NCBI GenBank assembly: GCA_003233255.1
Contig: QILH01000175.1
Location: 1 to 6,881, forward strand
Reading direction: 5' to 3'
DNA from: Gammaproteobacteria bacterium
Lineage (GTDB): Bacteria; Pseudomonadota; Gammaproteobacteria; UBA6429; Thiohalophilaceae
Length of the DNA stretch: 6,881 nt
The notes below the pieces were generated by a model. It did no database searches, was not told the DNA's origin, and worked only from the letters and a program-made list of their open reading frames with translations. A program made the position numbers and the translations under genes. Within the stretch, counting starts at the first letter, position 1, and every line of letters starts with the position of its first letter. Shown one piece after another: positions 1 to 6,417 of the stretch.

Positions 1-190
1 GGGAAAACTCGACCAGCAGGGGTTCTTTTGGCGATTTTTCTTTGGTCGTATCATCTTTTGTCTTTTTGTCCTTTTCGTCGGTGTTTCCCTGGCCTTTATT
101 TTTCACCCTCATCAACAGGACATAGGCACCCCAGATCACACCCGTTACAATAGATAACACCGCTAATACCGCGGTAAAATCGATATTCAT
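1..190 (-). CDS. lepB: Signal peptidase I, N-terminal part (cut by window edge)
   Basis: Signal peptidase I is an inner-membrane serine protease (Ser-Lys dyad) that removes signal peptides from exported proteins. Only the first 63 codons are visible, so the catalytic residues lie outside the window. The visible part starts MNIDFTAVLAVLSIV, forms one membrane segment at about residues 4-27, then a lysine- and aspartate/glutamate-rich linker at about 28-56, then KEPLLVEFS. A similar KEPLLVEY stretch precedes the second membrane segment in Pseudomonas LepB. The ATG at 190-188 overlaps the lepA stop codon as ATGA, and GGGAGAG lies just upstream inside the end of lepA, so translation is probably coupled. 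Position directly after lepA is the usual lepA-lepB arrangement in proteobacteria and supports the call, which otherwise rests on a short N-terminus. Confidence 0.9.
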   Translation of the reverse strand, partial: MNIDFTAVLAVLSIVTGVIWGAYVLLMRVKNKGQGNTDEKDKKTKDDTTKEKSPKEPLLVEFS

Positions 191-1992
191 TTTTCTCTCC
201 CTACATTCAATACGGCCAGGAACGCATCCTGTGGAATCTCTACCTTGCCTACTTGTTTCATACGACGTTTGCCTGCTTTTTGTTTTTCTAATAGTTTACG
301 TTTACGCGAGATATCACCGCCATAACATTTTGCCGTTACATTTTTACGTAACGCCTTAACATTGGTTCGCGCGATGATTTTGGCACCAATGGCAGCCTGA
401 ATAGCCACATCAAACATCTGCCGTGGAATCAGTTCCTTCATTTTATCCGCCAGATCCCGACCACGACTGATTGATTGGTCACGATGCACGATGGTTGATA
501 AAGCATCCACTTTATCAGCATTAATCAAAATATCCAGCTTGACCAGATCGGCTGCCTGGAAGCGTTGAAATTCATAATCCAGCGATGCATAACCCCGACT
601 GACCGATTTCAGGCGATCGAAAAAATCCAGCACGATCTCGTTCATCGGCACGTCATAGCTCAGCGCGACCTGGTTGCCCAGATACTGCATATTTTTCTGT
701 ACCCCGCGCTTTTCAACACACAGACTGATGACATTGCCTACGTATTCCTGCGGCACCAGTATATTGGCGTTAATAATAGGTTCGCGGATTTCGCTGACTT
801 GCATGGTCTCCGGTAAATCAGCCGGGTTATCGATGCTGATCAGCTCGCCACTGGTGGTCAATACTTCAAAGACAACAGTGGGGGCGGTGGTGATGAGATC
901 GATATCGTATTCACGTTCCAGCCGTTCCTGGATAATCTCCATATGCAGCATGCCAAGAAAACCACAGCGGAAACCAAAGCCAAGTGCCTGAGACACCTCG
1001 GGCTCATAAAACAAGGCCGCATCATTCAAGCGCAACTTGGCGAGGGCCTCACGTAAATCCTCATAATCATCACTGGTGACAGGATAGAGTCCAGCAAATA
1101 CCTGGGGCTTGATGGGTTTAAAGCCCGGTAACACTTCACTGGCCGGGTTATCGACAGCAGTAATGGTGTCACCAACAGGCGCACCATCCACTTCTTTCAC
1201 ACCTGAAATCAGGTAACCCACCTCACCCGCCTTTAACTCAGTTCGGGCTTCGCGTTTTGGCGTAAAAATACCCACATTATCAACCAGATAAGCTCGGTCG
1301 ATGGACATCATTTTTATCTTCTGACGTTTGCGTACGGTGCCCTGCATGACCCGGATCAATGACACCACGCCCAGATAATTATCGAACCATGAATCAATTA
1401 TCAGCGCCTGTAATGGCGCGTCAGGGTCACCTTCGGGCGGTGGGATTCGCTCAACCAGTTGCTCTAGCAAGGCCTCAATGCCTATTCCCGTCTTAGCGCT
1501 AACCCGACAGGAATCTTCTGCCTCGATACCAATGATTTCTTCAATTTCATTGATCACACGCTCGGGATCCGCCGCCGGGAGGTCGATTTTGTTGAGTACC
1601 GGCAAAACTTCGAGACCCTGTTCTATAGCTGTATAACAATTAGCCACACTCTGAGCTTCCACCCCCTGTGACGCATCAACGACCAGCAATGCACCTTCAC
1701 AGGCCGCCAGAGAGCGGGAAACCTCATAGGAAAAATCGACATGACCTGGGGTATCAATAAAGTTTAACTGGTAGGTTTTACCATCCCCGGCCTTGAAATC
1801 GAGGGTAACGCTCTGGGCCTTAATGGTAATACCGCGTTCCCGTTCCAGATCCATTGAATCCAGCACCTGAGAATCCATCTCACGCTCCGACAAACCGCCG
1901 CAGATCTGGATAAACCGATCTGCAATCGTTGATTTACCATGGTCAATATGCGCGATAATCGAAAAATTACGAATATTCTGCAGTTCGTTCAA
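187..1992 (-). CDS. lepA: Elongation factor 4 (LepA), ribosome-associated GTPase
   Basis: LepA/EF4 is a translational GTPase that acts on the ribosome; back-translocation and a role in initiation or 30S biogenesis have both been proposed. With the TTG at 1992 as start the protein has 601 residues, close to the family's roughly 600. GTP-binding motifs are intact: AHIDHGKST (14-22), RGITIK (53-58, Thr56), DTPGH (80-84), NKID (134-137) and SAK (165-167). The LepA-specific C-terminal domain is complete, with CYGGD (556-560) and a basic tail KRKLLEKQKAGKRRMK. The frame stays open up to a GTG at 2031 and an ATG at 2004. The GTG falls in the loop of a terminator hairpin and the ATG has no Shine-Dalgarno. 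The TTG has TGAGG six bases upstream and gives MNELQNIRNFS, matching homologue N-termini. The stop overlaps the lepB start. Confidence 0.97.
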   Translation of the reverse strand: MNELQNIRNFSIIAHIDHGKSTIADRFIQICGGLSEREMDSQVLDSMDLERERGITIKAQSVTLDFKAGDGKTYQLNFIDTPGHVDFSYEVSRSLAACEGALLVVDASQGVEAQSVANCYTAIEQGLEVLPVLNKIDLPAADPERVINEIEEIIGIEAEDSCRVSAKTGIGIEALLEQLVERIPPPEGDPDAPLQALIIDSWFDNYLGVVSLIRVMQGTVRKRQKIKMMSIDRAYLVDNVGIFTPKREARTELKAGEVGYLISGVKEVDGAPVGDTITAVDNPASEVLPGFKPIKPQVFAGLYPVTSDDYEDLREALAKLRLNDAALFYEPEVSQALGFGFRCGFLGMLHMEIIQERLEREYDIDLITTAPTVVFEVLTTSGELISIDNPADLPETMQVSEIREPIINANILVPQEYVGNVISLCVEKRGVQKNMQYLGNQVALSYDVPMNEIVLDFFDRLKSVSRGYASLDYEFQRFQAADLVKLDILINADKVDALSTIVHRDQSISRGRDLADKMKELIPRQMFDVAIQAAIGAKIIARTNVKALRKNVTAKCYGGDISRKRKLLEKQKAGKRRMKQVGKVEIPQDAFLAVLNVGREK

Positions 1993-1998
1993 AAATAA

Positions 1999-2003
1999 CC
2001 TCA
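1999..2003 (-). promoter_or_regulatory. Shine-Dalgarno deciding the lepA TTG start
   Basis: The sequence TGAGG ends six bases before the TTG at 1992-1990. It overlaps the alternative ATG (2004-2002), which therefore cannot use it. This favours TTG as the initiator. A start at the ATG would add only four residues, so the effect on the protein is small. Confidence 0.6.
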
Positions 2004-2017
2004 TTTGGGCACAATAT

Positions 2018-2043
2018 AAAAAAGGCGCCACAAATGCGCCCTT
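2018..2043 (-). terminator. Intrinsic terminator between the glutaredoxin-like gene and lepA
   Basis: Read on the minus strand, AAGGGCGC (2043-2036) pairs with GCGCCTTT (2028-2021) in an 8-bp stem with one G-U pair and a 7-base loop. A run of six T (2023-2018) follows, overlapping the stem base, then ATAT. It lies 22 bases after the stop of the glutaredoxin-like gene, where the sigma-E operon would be expected to end. It is also only 25 bases before the lepA TTG start, so there is no room for a separate lepA promoter after it. No T-run follows the hairpin on the plus strand, so it should act in one direction only. Confidence 0.8.
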
Positions 2044-2065
2044 GGTCGCCTAGTTTACCGCAAAA

Positions 2066-2299
2066 TCACACGCGAAAATATGGGGAAAGTTTATCTGCGT
2101 CAAAGAAATGCTGGCATATGACCTGCTCATCGATGACCACCACAGGGACTAAATCTGAATATTTCGACAAAACCACGGGCTGACTGTCGATATCAACCAG
2201 ATTTAAAGAACTTAGCCAGACTGAATTGTGGTGATTACATTCTGCGATAAAGGCATCACAGAGGTGACAGCCTTCACGCAGATATAAATATTTTTTAAT
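2066..2299 (-). CDS. Small glutaredoxin-like protein (DUF836/PF05768 type), probable ATT start
   Basis: This 77-residue thioredoxin-fold protein is predicted to be a cytoplasmic thiol-disulfide oxidoreductase of unknown substrate. It opens with a beta strand KKYLYL, then the redox motif C-H-L-C at residues 11-14 (context REGCHLCDAF). VPVVVID at 51-57 carries the expected cis-proline (Pro52). The length fits this small family, whose members often begin with a strand and GCHLC within the first 15 residues. There is no signal peptide. The reading frame has a TAA five codons before the proposed start and no ATG, GTG or TTG between that stop and the CxxC motif. The only well-placed initiator is ATT (2299-2297), with AGAGGA six bases upstream. 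Standard gene callers would miss it. It follows degP by two bases, so it is co-transcribed and probably coupled. From general knowledge, similar glutaredoxin-family genes occur between mucD/degQ and lepA in some marine gammaproteobacteria. Confidence 0.88.
   Translation of the reverse strand: MKKYLYLREGCHLCDAFIAECNHHNSVWLSSLNLVDIDSQPVVLSKYSDLVPVVVIDEQVICQHFFDADKLSPYFRV
2075..2103 (-). promoter_or_regulatory. Candidate sigma-70 promoter for lepA-lepB
   Basis: On the minus strand TTGACG (2103-2098) is followed after exactly 17 bases by TATTTT (2080-2075). This matches five of six -35 and four of six -10 consensus positions. It sits in the last codons of the glutaredoxin-like gene. Transcription would start near 2068, giving a leader of roughly 75 bases before lepA that begins about 25 bases upstream of the terminator hairpin. 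A housekeeping promoter for lepA-lepB separate from the stress operon makes sense, but this is a pattern match and start-site data are lacking. Confidence 0.5.
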
Positions 2300-2301
2300 C
2301 T

Positions 2302-3717
2302 TTAGTCCTCTTTAATTTTGATGACCAGAAATATCGGGGAGGTACGTCGTTGAATTAATATCGGCAAAGATTTTCCAGTCGGTAATTTCTTTACCAGGGA
2401 ACGAAAATGTTTGGCATTTTTTATATCGACACCATTTAATTTCAATATAACATCACCCGATTTAATTCCCGATTCTCTAGCTGGGCCTTTGCCAGTTTTT
2501 TGCACATAGACCCCACCTTTTTGAATATTCAAACTGTCACGTTGCGCTTCGGTCAGGTCGCTGACGCTCGCACCGATTCGATTTAGTTTGGAGGGTTTAT
2601 CCGGACTGGAATCGGCCAGCTCTTCCTCTGAAGGCAATTCTTCAATGACAACCTTTAAGGTTCTCGATTTTCCTTCACGTATAACCTTTACTTTAACTTT
2701 GCTACCTGTTTTTGTTGAGCCAACCGCAATGGGTAAATCCGAAGATCGATTTATACTAATACCATTAAAATCAACCACCACGTCGCCCACTTTAAACCCG
2801 GCTTTTGAGGCGGGTGAATCCTCCAAAATACGGAGTACGACTGCACCTCTAGGTTGCTTCATACCAAAAGACTCAGCCAATTCGCGATTAACGTCCTGAA
2901 TTAAAATACCCAGCCAGCCACGCGTAACCCGACCTTTACTTTTAAGTTGTTCTACTACTTCAACCGCAACTTTCATCGGAATCGCAAACGACAGGCCCAT
3001 AAAGCCACCGGTACGACTGTAAATCTGGGAATTGATGCCAACTACTTCACCATCCATATTAAACAAAGGCCCGCCCGAATTACCCGGGTTTATCGCAACA
3101 TCGGTTTGAATAAAGGGCACATAGTTTTCACTGGGAAGATTTCGTCCAATTGCGCTGACAATACCCACGGACACGGAATGATCAAAACCAAAGGGGGAAC
3201 CAATGGCCAGAACCCACTCCCCAACTTTCAAGTTATCAACATCGGCCAGCTTAACCGCAGGCAAATCCGTTGCTTCAACTTTCAATAAGGCAACATCACT
3301 TCGCGGATCGGAGCCGATGATTTCCGCTTTAAACTCACGCCGATCATTTAGACGAACGATAACCTCTTCTGCATTACGGATCACATGATTGTTCGTGATT
3401 ATATATCCGGCTTCGTCGATTATAAAACCAGACCCCAGTGACTGAGTGTCAAATTTTTCAGACGGAGCGCCTTTGTCACCAAAGAATTTTTTAAATAAAT
3501 CCCCCCATGGAGAATTCTCTGGAAGCTCCGGCATTTCAATGCCCGGTGGCAAGCCAGCATGCGGTTTCACTTTTTGCGTGGTACTAATATTTACAACCGA
3601 TGGGGCCACCTGCTCGACCAGCTCGGTGAAATTTGGCAAAGCTGCCGCATAGGCGCCATGTGCAAATAAAAACAAAGTAACAATTATGAAATATTTAAAG
3701 CTGTTTACAACAAACAT
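2302..3717 (-). CDS. mucD: DegP/DegQ/MucD-family periplasmic serine protease
   Basis: This HtrA-family protease and chaperone degrades misfolded envelope proteins; in Pseudomonas the equivalent gene, mucD, also dampens AlgU activity. The 471-residue precursor has a signal peptide with a hydrophobic core at about 9-19 and probable cleavage after AYA (residue 24). The trypsin-like domain has a complete catalytic triad: His111 (TNNHVI), Asp141 (RSDVALL) and Ser214 (PGNSGGP). Two PDZ domains follow, at about 260-355 and 380-468, with GDVVVDFNG and GDVILKLNG marking their cores. I see no cysteine, so the disulfide of E. coli DegP is absent. That and the length (MucD is about 474) make it MucD/DegQ-like. 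The ATG start has AGAAGGA six bases upstream, overlapping the end of rseC, from which it is separated by three bases. It is probably expressed from the sigma-E operon. Confidence 0.95.
   Translation of the reverse strand: MFVVNSFKYFIIVTLFLFAHGAYAAALPNFTELVEQVAPSVVNISTTQKVKPHAGLPPGIEMPELPENSPWGDLFKKFFGDKGAPSEKFDTQSLGSGFIIDEAGYIITNNHVIRNAEEVIVRLNDRREFKAEIIGSDPRSDVALLKVEATDLPAVKLADVDNLKVGEWVLAIGSPFGFDHSVSVGIVSAIGRNLPSENYVPFIQTDVAINPGNSGGPLFNMDGEVVGINSQIYSRTGGFMGLSFAIPMKVAVEVVEQLKSKGRVTRGWLGILIQDVNRELAESFGMKQPRGAVVLRILEDSPASKAGFKVGDVVVDFNGISINRSSDLPIAVGSTKTGSKVKVKVIREGKSRTLKVVIEELPSEEELADSSPDKPSKLNRIGASVSDLTEAQRDSLNIQKGGVYVQKTGKGPARESGIKSGDVILKLNGVDIKNAKHFRSLVKKLPTGKSLPILIQRRTSPIFLVIKIKED
2306..2311 (-). 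promoter_or_regulatory. Shine-Dalgarno supporting the ATT start
   Basis: AGAGGA lies in the last codons of degP, six bases before the ATT at 2299-2297. No other ribosome-binding site or usual start codon is available for this frame before its essential CxxC motif, so this site is the main support for ATT initiation. Confidence 0.65.
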
Positions 3718-3720
3718 TTT

Positions 3721-4224
3721 TTATCCTTCTACTAGATTTTCTGTTTTCTCGCCATGCAGAAGACTCACTTCTGACAAAGGTGCTTTAGCAAGAATCACAG
3801 GTTGGTAACGTTCATCATGTTTTCGTTTATTCATGACTCTTCTGATTAAAAAAAACGCAATAATTAGTCCAGACAACCCCCCCGCCATAATTGAAGCTTG
3901 CCCCATCTCTAACGACCACCACAGATTAATAATATGCAGCAATATCGCACCTGCGAACAACATAAAAAGTGGAAATATATAAACAAGTAATGCGCTTTGC
4001 AGCATAACGCTCTCTCGCAAGCCAATTTTTACAATGTCGCCAGGTTCGGCTTTAATTGAATTTATCACAGACACATCGGAAAATTTATTACCCAGGACTT
4101 TTGCGAAGGTGCTCGTGCCACAGGCATTTTTTGCCTGACAACCTCCACAGGTAGACTGCCGATATACCCTGACTCTGGCAAATTCGTCAACAACATCGGT
4201 AACAATGGCGGTTTGTTCTATCAT
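3721..4224 (-). CDS. rseC: RseC/MucC inner-membrane protein with cysteine cluster
   Basis: RseC (MucC) is an inner-membrane protein of the sigma-E operon. Its role is only partly known: a mild effect on sigma-E/AlgU activity, and in E. coli a link to the Rsx system that reduces SoxR. The 167-residue protein has a cytoplasmic N-terminal domain with three cysteines, Cys26, Cys29 and Cys35 (CGGC then AC), a typical RseC cluster. Two membrane segments follow at about 76-99 and 108-128, then a basic cytoplasmic tail with RRVMNKRK. Length fits the family (E. coli 159). The ATG overlaps the rseB stop as ATGA, showing translational coupling. Its own stop, TAA at 3723-3721, lies within the Shine-Dalgarno region of the downstream protease gene. 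Confidence 0.93.
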   Translation of the reverse strand: MIEQTAIVTDVVDEFARVRVYRQSTCGGCQAKNACGTSTFAKVLGNKFSDVSVINSIKAEPGDIVKIGLRESVMLQSALLVYIFPLFMLFAGAILLHIINLWWSLEMGQASIMAGGLSGLIIAFFLIRRVMNKRKHDERYQPVILAKAPLSEVSLLHGEKTENLVEG

Positions 4225-5186
4225 GGCCCCTCATAGATAACGGATTCGTTAATCAGTTTAACGGTTGCGCCAGGGACTTCACCGACCGCGGTAACATAAT
4301 AATCGTTTAAGCGTCGGCCATACGCATTAACCGCTCCCATACGCGAAGAGCCAACCAAATTTGTTGAGTGTTTTTGAGTGCGCTCGATAAATATAGAAAC
4401 AGAGGCCAGTCCATCACTAAAAACCAGATGACGCACCAGTTTCTTGTTTGGCATATTATGGCTGCGACTCATGTCGCTATTAAATCCGGCCGGTAACTTC
4501 GTCGCCACCCAGCCGGATTCTGAATCCGTATCCGCATCATTATTTTGTTCAGCTTCATACCAGGTATATGATTCACCGACGACTCTTGGCTTTAGTAATT
4601 TCTCAGGTATCGATTCCATAAATTCAATTTCAGTAAACATGAACTGTTCAAGTAAATTGCCTCGGTCATCGACCAGGTGCGTTTTCAATAGCAACCCCGT
4701 TTCACTGTCGATCCATAATCGATGTCCATAGCGGTAGCGATCACCGGGCACGATTACAATCTTCTGGGTATTTCTTCCTGCAACCATTTCGGTTTTGTCC
4801 AGCAAAAACCGATACTGATTTTTAAGTTTACTTATCTGCATCGGAAACTTGGGCGGAAATTGATGGGTGGGACGCGTTTTTTCAACCACCACCGTTTTAC
4901 TGTCCGGTAAAATGCAGGTCACCACCCCTTTCGACCGAATGATTTCACGCCCGACGTCATCCAGAGATATAAGCCGTTCGTATTCGCTGCCATTATCAGA
5001 CGCATGAATTATTCTCATCAAACTAAGTTGTTTACCTTGCTGATATACGAACTTGCCTGAATAATTTAACATGTGAGCGGCTTTATGCATTTTCTGTAGC
5101 CACTGCTCTACTTTTTCAATATCTGCCGCAATAACCGCTGCCGGCAGTAATAAAATAGCAACTATATACAGGAGCTTACTTTTCAA
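4221..5186 (-). CDS. rseB: RseB/MucB periplasmic sigma-E regulator, probable TTG start
   Basis: RseB binds the periplasmic part of RseA, shields it from proteolysis, and releases it on sensing lipopolysaccharide intermediates, so it tunes sigma-E. The preferred product is 321 residues (E. coli 318, P. aeruginosa about 316). It has a signal peptide KSKLLYIVAILLLPAAV with cleavage near residue 21, a lipoprotein-carrier-like N-terminal domain (about 22-200), and a smaller C-terminal domain (about 215-315) ending with GEVPGATV at 302-309. The frame is open to a GTG at 5219, but that codon has no Shine-Dalgarno and would put 11 extra residues before the signal peptide. The TTG at 5186-5184 has AGGGA six bases upstream and gives a normal signal peptide. 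With it, the gene overlaps rseA by 11 bases and rseC by 4. The annotated start is therefore the TTG; identity as RseB is firm. Confidence 0.93.
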   Translation of the reverse strand: MKSKLLYIVAILLLPAAVIAADIEKVEQWLQKMHKAAHMLNYSGKFVYQQGKQLSLMRIIHASDNGSEYERLISLDDVGREIIRSKGVVTCILPDSKTVVVEKTRPTHQFPPKFPMQISKLKNQYRFLLDKTEMVAGRNTQKIVIVPGDRYRYGHRLWIDSETGLLLKTHLVDDRGNLLEQFMFTEIEFMESIPEKLLKPRVVGESYTWYEAEQNNDADTDSESGWVATKLPAGFNSDMSRSHNMPNKKLVRHLVFSDGLASVSIFIERTQKHSTNLVGSSRMGAVNAYGRRLNDYYVTAVGEVPGATVKLINESVIYEGP

Positions 5187-5721
5187 GCGTAGTCCCTGCC
5201 TGCACAACAATCCGTTCACCGCGCGCAGAACTTGCTATTCGGGAATATGACAGCACACCTCTCATTCGGTTGCTGGCGGAAAATTCATTATGACTCACCA
5301 GATAACCATTTAACTTACGTTGCATCGCCGATGTCATTTGTATCGGTTGATAGGTAATTGGCCCGACGGCCACATTGGCTGGCGGTATTTGCGTTGGAGA
5401 AAAGTCGCCAACGATCAAGATGGCCACGGCGGCAACCGTTGCGGCAACAGCAAGACCGGACAGCTGTTTGAGCAGATTCGATTTCGTAAACCAACGTTTA
5501 TGCGTGATAATCGTTGCTTCCTGTTCGAGTGCATCATGCACCCGAGAAGAAACATCCGCACTGGCAGGCATATAATGATTGTTTAAGACATCCGCAATGA
5601 GGCGATAACGCACCATCTTTGCACGCATCTGCTCGTTACGGCTTATTTCTTCAATCAGGACATCATCATGCAATTCATTATCTATAAATGCAGATAGCCT
5701 TTCATTTATATCATCTTTCAT
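5176..5721 (-). CDS. rseA: RseA/MucA anti-sigma-E factor, single-pass membrane protein
   Basis: RseA/MucA holds sigma-E inactive at the inner membrane. On stress it is cut first in the periplasm by a DegS/AlgW protease and then in the membrane by RseP, releasing sigma-E. The 181-residue protein begins with the anti-sigma domain (about 1-75, with ERLSAFIDNELHDD and RYRLIADVL). A membrane segment follows at about 87-105 (alanine/valine-rich), then a periplasmic domain of about 75 residues. Near its end, GYLVSHNEFSAS and GVLSYSRI resemble the MucA C-terminal region (YxxxHxEF, PYxR), and overall it looks closer to MucA than to E. coli RseA. The ATG is preceded by AGAGAGG six bases upstream. No site-2 or DegS-type protease gene is present in the window. 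The end overlaps rseB by 11 bases. Confidence 0.94.
   Translation of the reverse strand: MKDDINERLSAFIDNELHDDVLIEEISRNEQMRAKMVRYRLIADVLNNHYMPASADVSSRVHDALEQEATIITHKRWFTKSNLLKQLSGLAVAATVAAVAILIVGDFSPTQIPPANVAVGPITYQPIQMTSAMQRKLNGYLVSHNEFSASNRMRGVLSYSRIASSARGERIVVQAGTTLEK
5193..5197 (-). promoter_or_regulatory. Shine-Dalgarno deciding the rseB TTG start
   Basis: AGGGA lies inside the rseA coding region, six bases before TTG 5186-5184. The upstream GTG at 5219 is preceded by a C/G-alternating stretch without a purine-rich site. The site selects the TTG and couples rseB translation to the end of rseA. Confidence 0.6.
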
Positions 5722-5734
5722 AGTGCACCTCTCT

Positions 5735-5754
5735 TGATACCTGTATTGGTATCA
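5735..5754 (-). repeat. Perfect 7-bp dyad next to the rseA ribosome-binding site
   Basis: In the 58-base gap between rpoE and rseA the minus strand reads TGATACC, six bases, GGTATCA. The 3' arm ends directly beside AGAGAGG (5734-5728), the rseA Shine-Dalgarno. It has no T-run and so is not a terminator. As RNA it could form a small hairpin affecting rseA translation or mRNA processing; as DNA it could be a protein-binding site. Function is unknown. Confidence 0.5.
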
Positions 5755-5779
5755 CCAACGTCTCTCTATTTATCGTCAC

Positions 5780-6352
5780 TTACATAAGGGGTTTTAATTT
5801 TTTATCGATTGCTTCACGTGCGCGAAAAATTCTGGAGCGCACCGTACCAATTGGACATTCCATTGTTTCTGCAATCTCTTCATAACTCATATCTTCAAGC
5901 TCGCGTAATGTTATTGCGGTACGTAAATCGGCAGGTAAGGCCTCGATCGCGGAAAAAATAACCTGGTGAATCTCGTCTCGTAACAACTCACTCTCCGGGC
6001 TGGCGTTATCTTTCAGCGCAGACGGCCCCTCATAATATTCTGCTTCAGAGGCCTCAATGTCGTCGGTTGGTGGGCGACGCCCCTGGGCAACAATATGGTT
6101 TTTCGCCGTATTGATCGCGATACGATAAAGCCAGGTATAAAAGGCACTGTCACCACGAAAATTGGGCAGTGCCCGATAGGCTTTGATAAAGGCCTCCTGT
6201 GCCAAATCCTGGGCTTCGACTGGATCACGCATATAACGCGTGATCACTTTCACTATCCGAGACTGGTACTTGATCACCAGCAAATCAAACGCCTTTTTAT
6301 CCCCGCTTTGCACTCGCTCAACGAGGATTTGATCGTTACTACGCTCACTCAT
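5780..6352 (-). CDS. rpoE: RNA polymerase sigma factor RpoE/AlgU (ECF group 2)
   Basis: This ECF sigma factor directs transcription of envelope-stress genes and usually of its own operon. The 190-residue product matches E. coli RpoE (191). Region 2 (about 10-92) contains the highly conserved QEAFIKAYRAL, FRGDSAFYTWLYRIA and NTAKNHIVAQGRRPP. Region 4 (about 131-183) contains LPADLRTAITLREL, SYEEIA and PIGTVRSRIFRAREAID, the helix-turn-helix that reads the -35 box. The frame is open three codons further to a TTG at 6361, but that codon is one base from the AGAGG ribosome-binding site. The ATG at 6352-6350 is ten bases from it and gives MSERSNDQILVERVQ, close to the E. coli start. The sequence is a blend of RpoE- and AlgU-like residues, so either name is defensible. 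It heads the operon and is divergent from nadB. Confidence 0.96.
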   Translation of the reverse strand: MSERSNDQILVERVQSGDKKAFDLLVIKYQSRIVKVITRYMRDPVEAQDLAQEAFIKAYRALPNFRGDSAFYTWLYRIAINTAKNHIVAQGRRPPTDDIEASEAEYYEGPSALKDNASPESELLRDEIHQVIFSAIEALPADLRTAITLRELEDMSYEEIAETMECPIGTVRSRIFRAREAIDKKLKPLM

Positions 6353-6362
6353 TAACAGCAAG

Positions 6363-6382
6363 CCTCTTCCGGATAGGTATCC
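6363..6382 (-). promoter_or_regulatory. rpoE ribosome-binding site with adjoining palindrome
   Basis: On the minus strand the near-contiguous palindrome GGATACCTATCC (6382-6371) runs directly into GGAAGAGG (6370-6363), the rpoE Shine-Dalgarno. The distance from AGAGG to the ATG is ten bases, slightly long. The GATACC core and its position beside the ribosome-binding site resemble the dyad before rseA. Confidence 0.45.
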
Positions 6383-6399
6383 TCAAGCGAGGCCGTCTG

Positions 6400-6417
6400 T
6401 GTCATAATCATATGACA
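6400..6417. repeat. 6-bp dyad TGTCAT-N6-ATGACA in the rpoE-nadB gap
   Basis: A perfect inverted repeat with 6-base arms and a 6-base spacer overlaps one of the two candidate -10 elements of the rpoE promoter, roughly 50-65 bases before the rpoE start. The size and placement would suit an operator, but I do not recognise the motif as that of a known regulator and chance is possible. Confidence 0.35.

Noticed and set aside
565..991. Plus-strand open frames opposite lepA
   Set aside because: They overlap each other and strongly conserved lepA sequence and show no protein-family signal.
2588..3652. Several plus-strand open frames opposite the protease gene
   Set aside because: They lie antisense to a well-conserved gene, show no recognisable domain or ribosome-binding site, and have compositions expected from reading the opposite strand.
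3750..3766. Small inverted repeat AGAAG-N5-CTTCT at the end of rseC
   Set aside because: Only five pairs, within coding sequence, no T-run after it; likely chance.
6013..6355. Open frames overlapping rpoE on both strands
   Set aside because: rpoE is conserved throughout this stretch; the other frames resemble no known protein.
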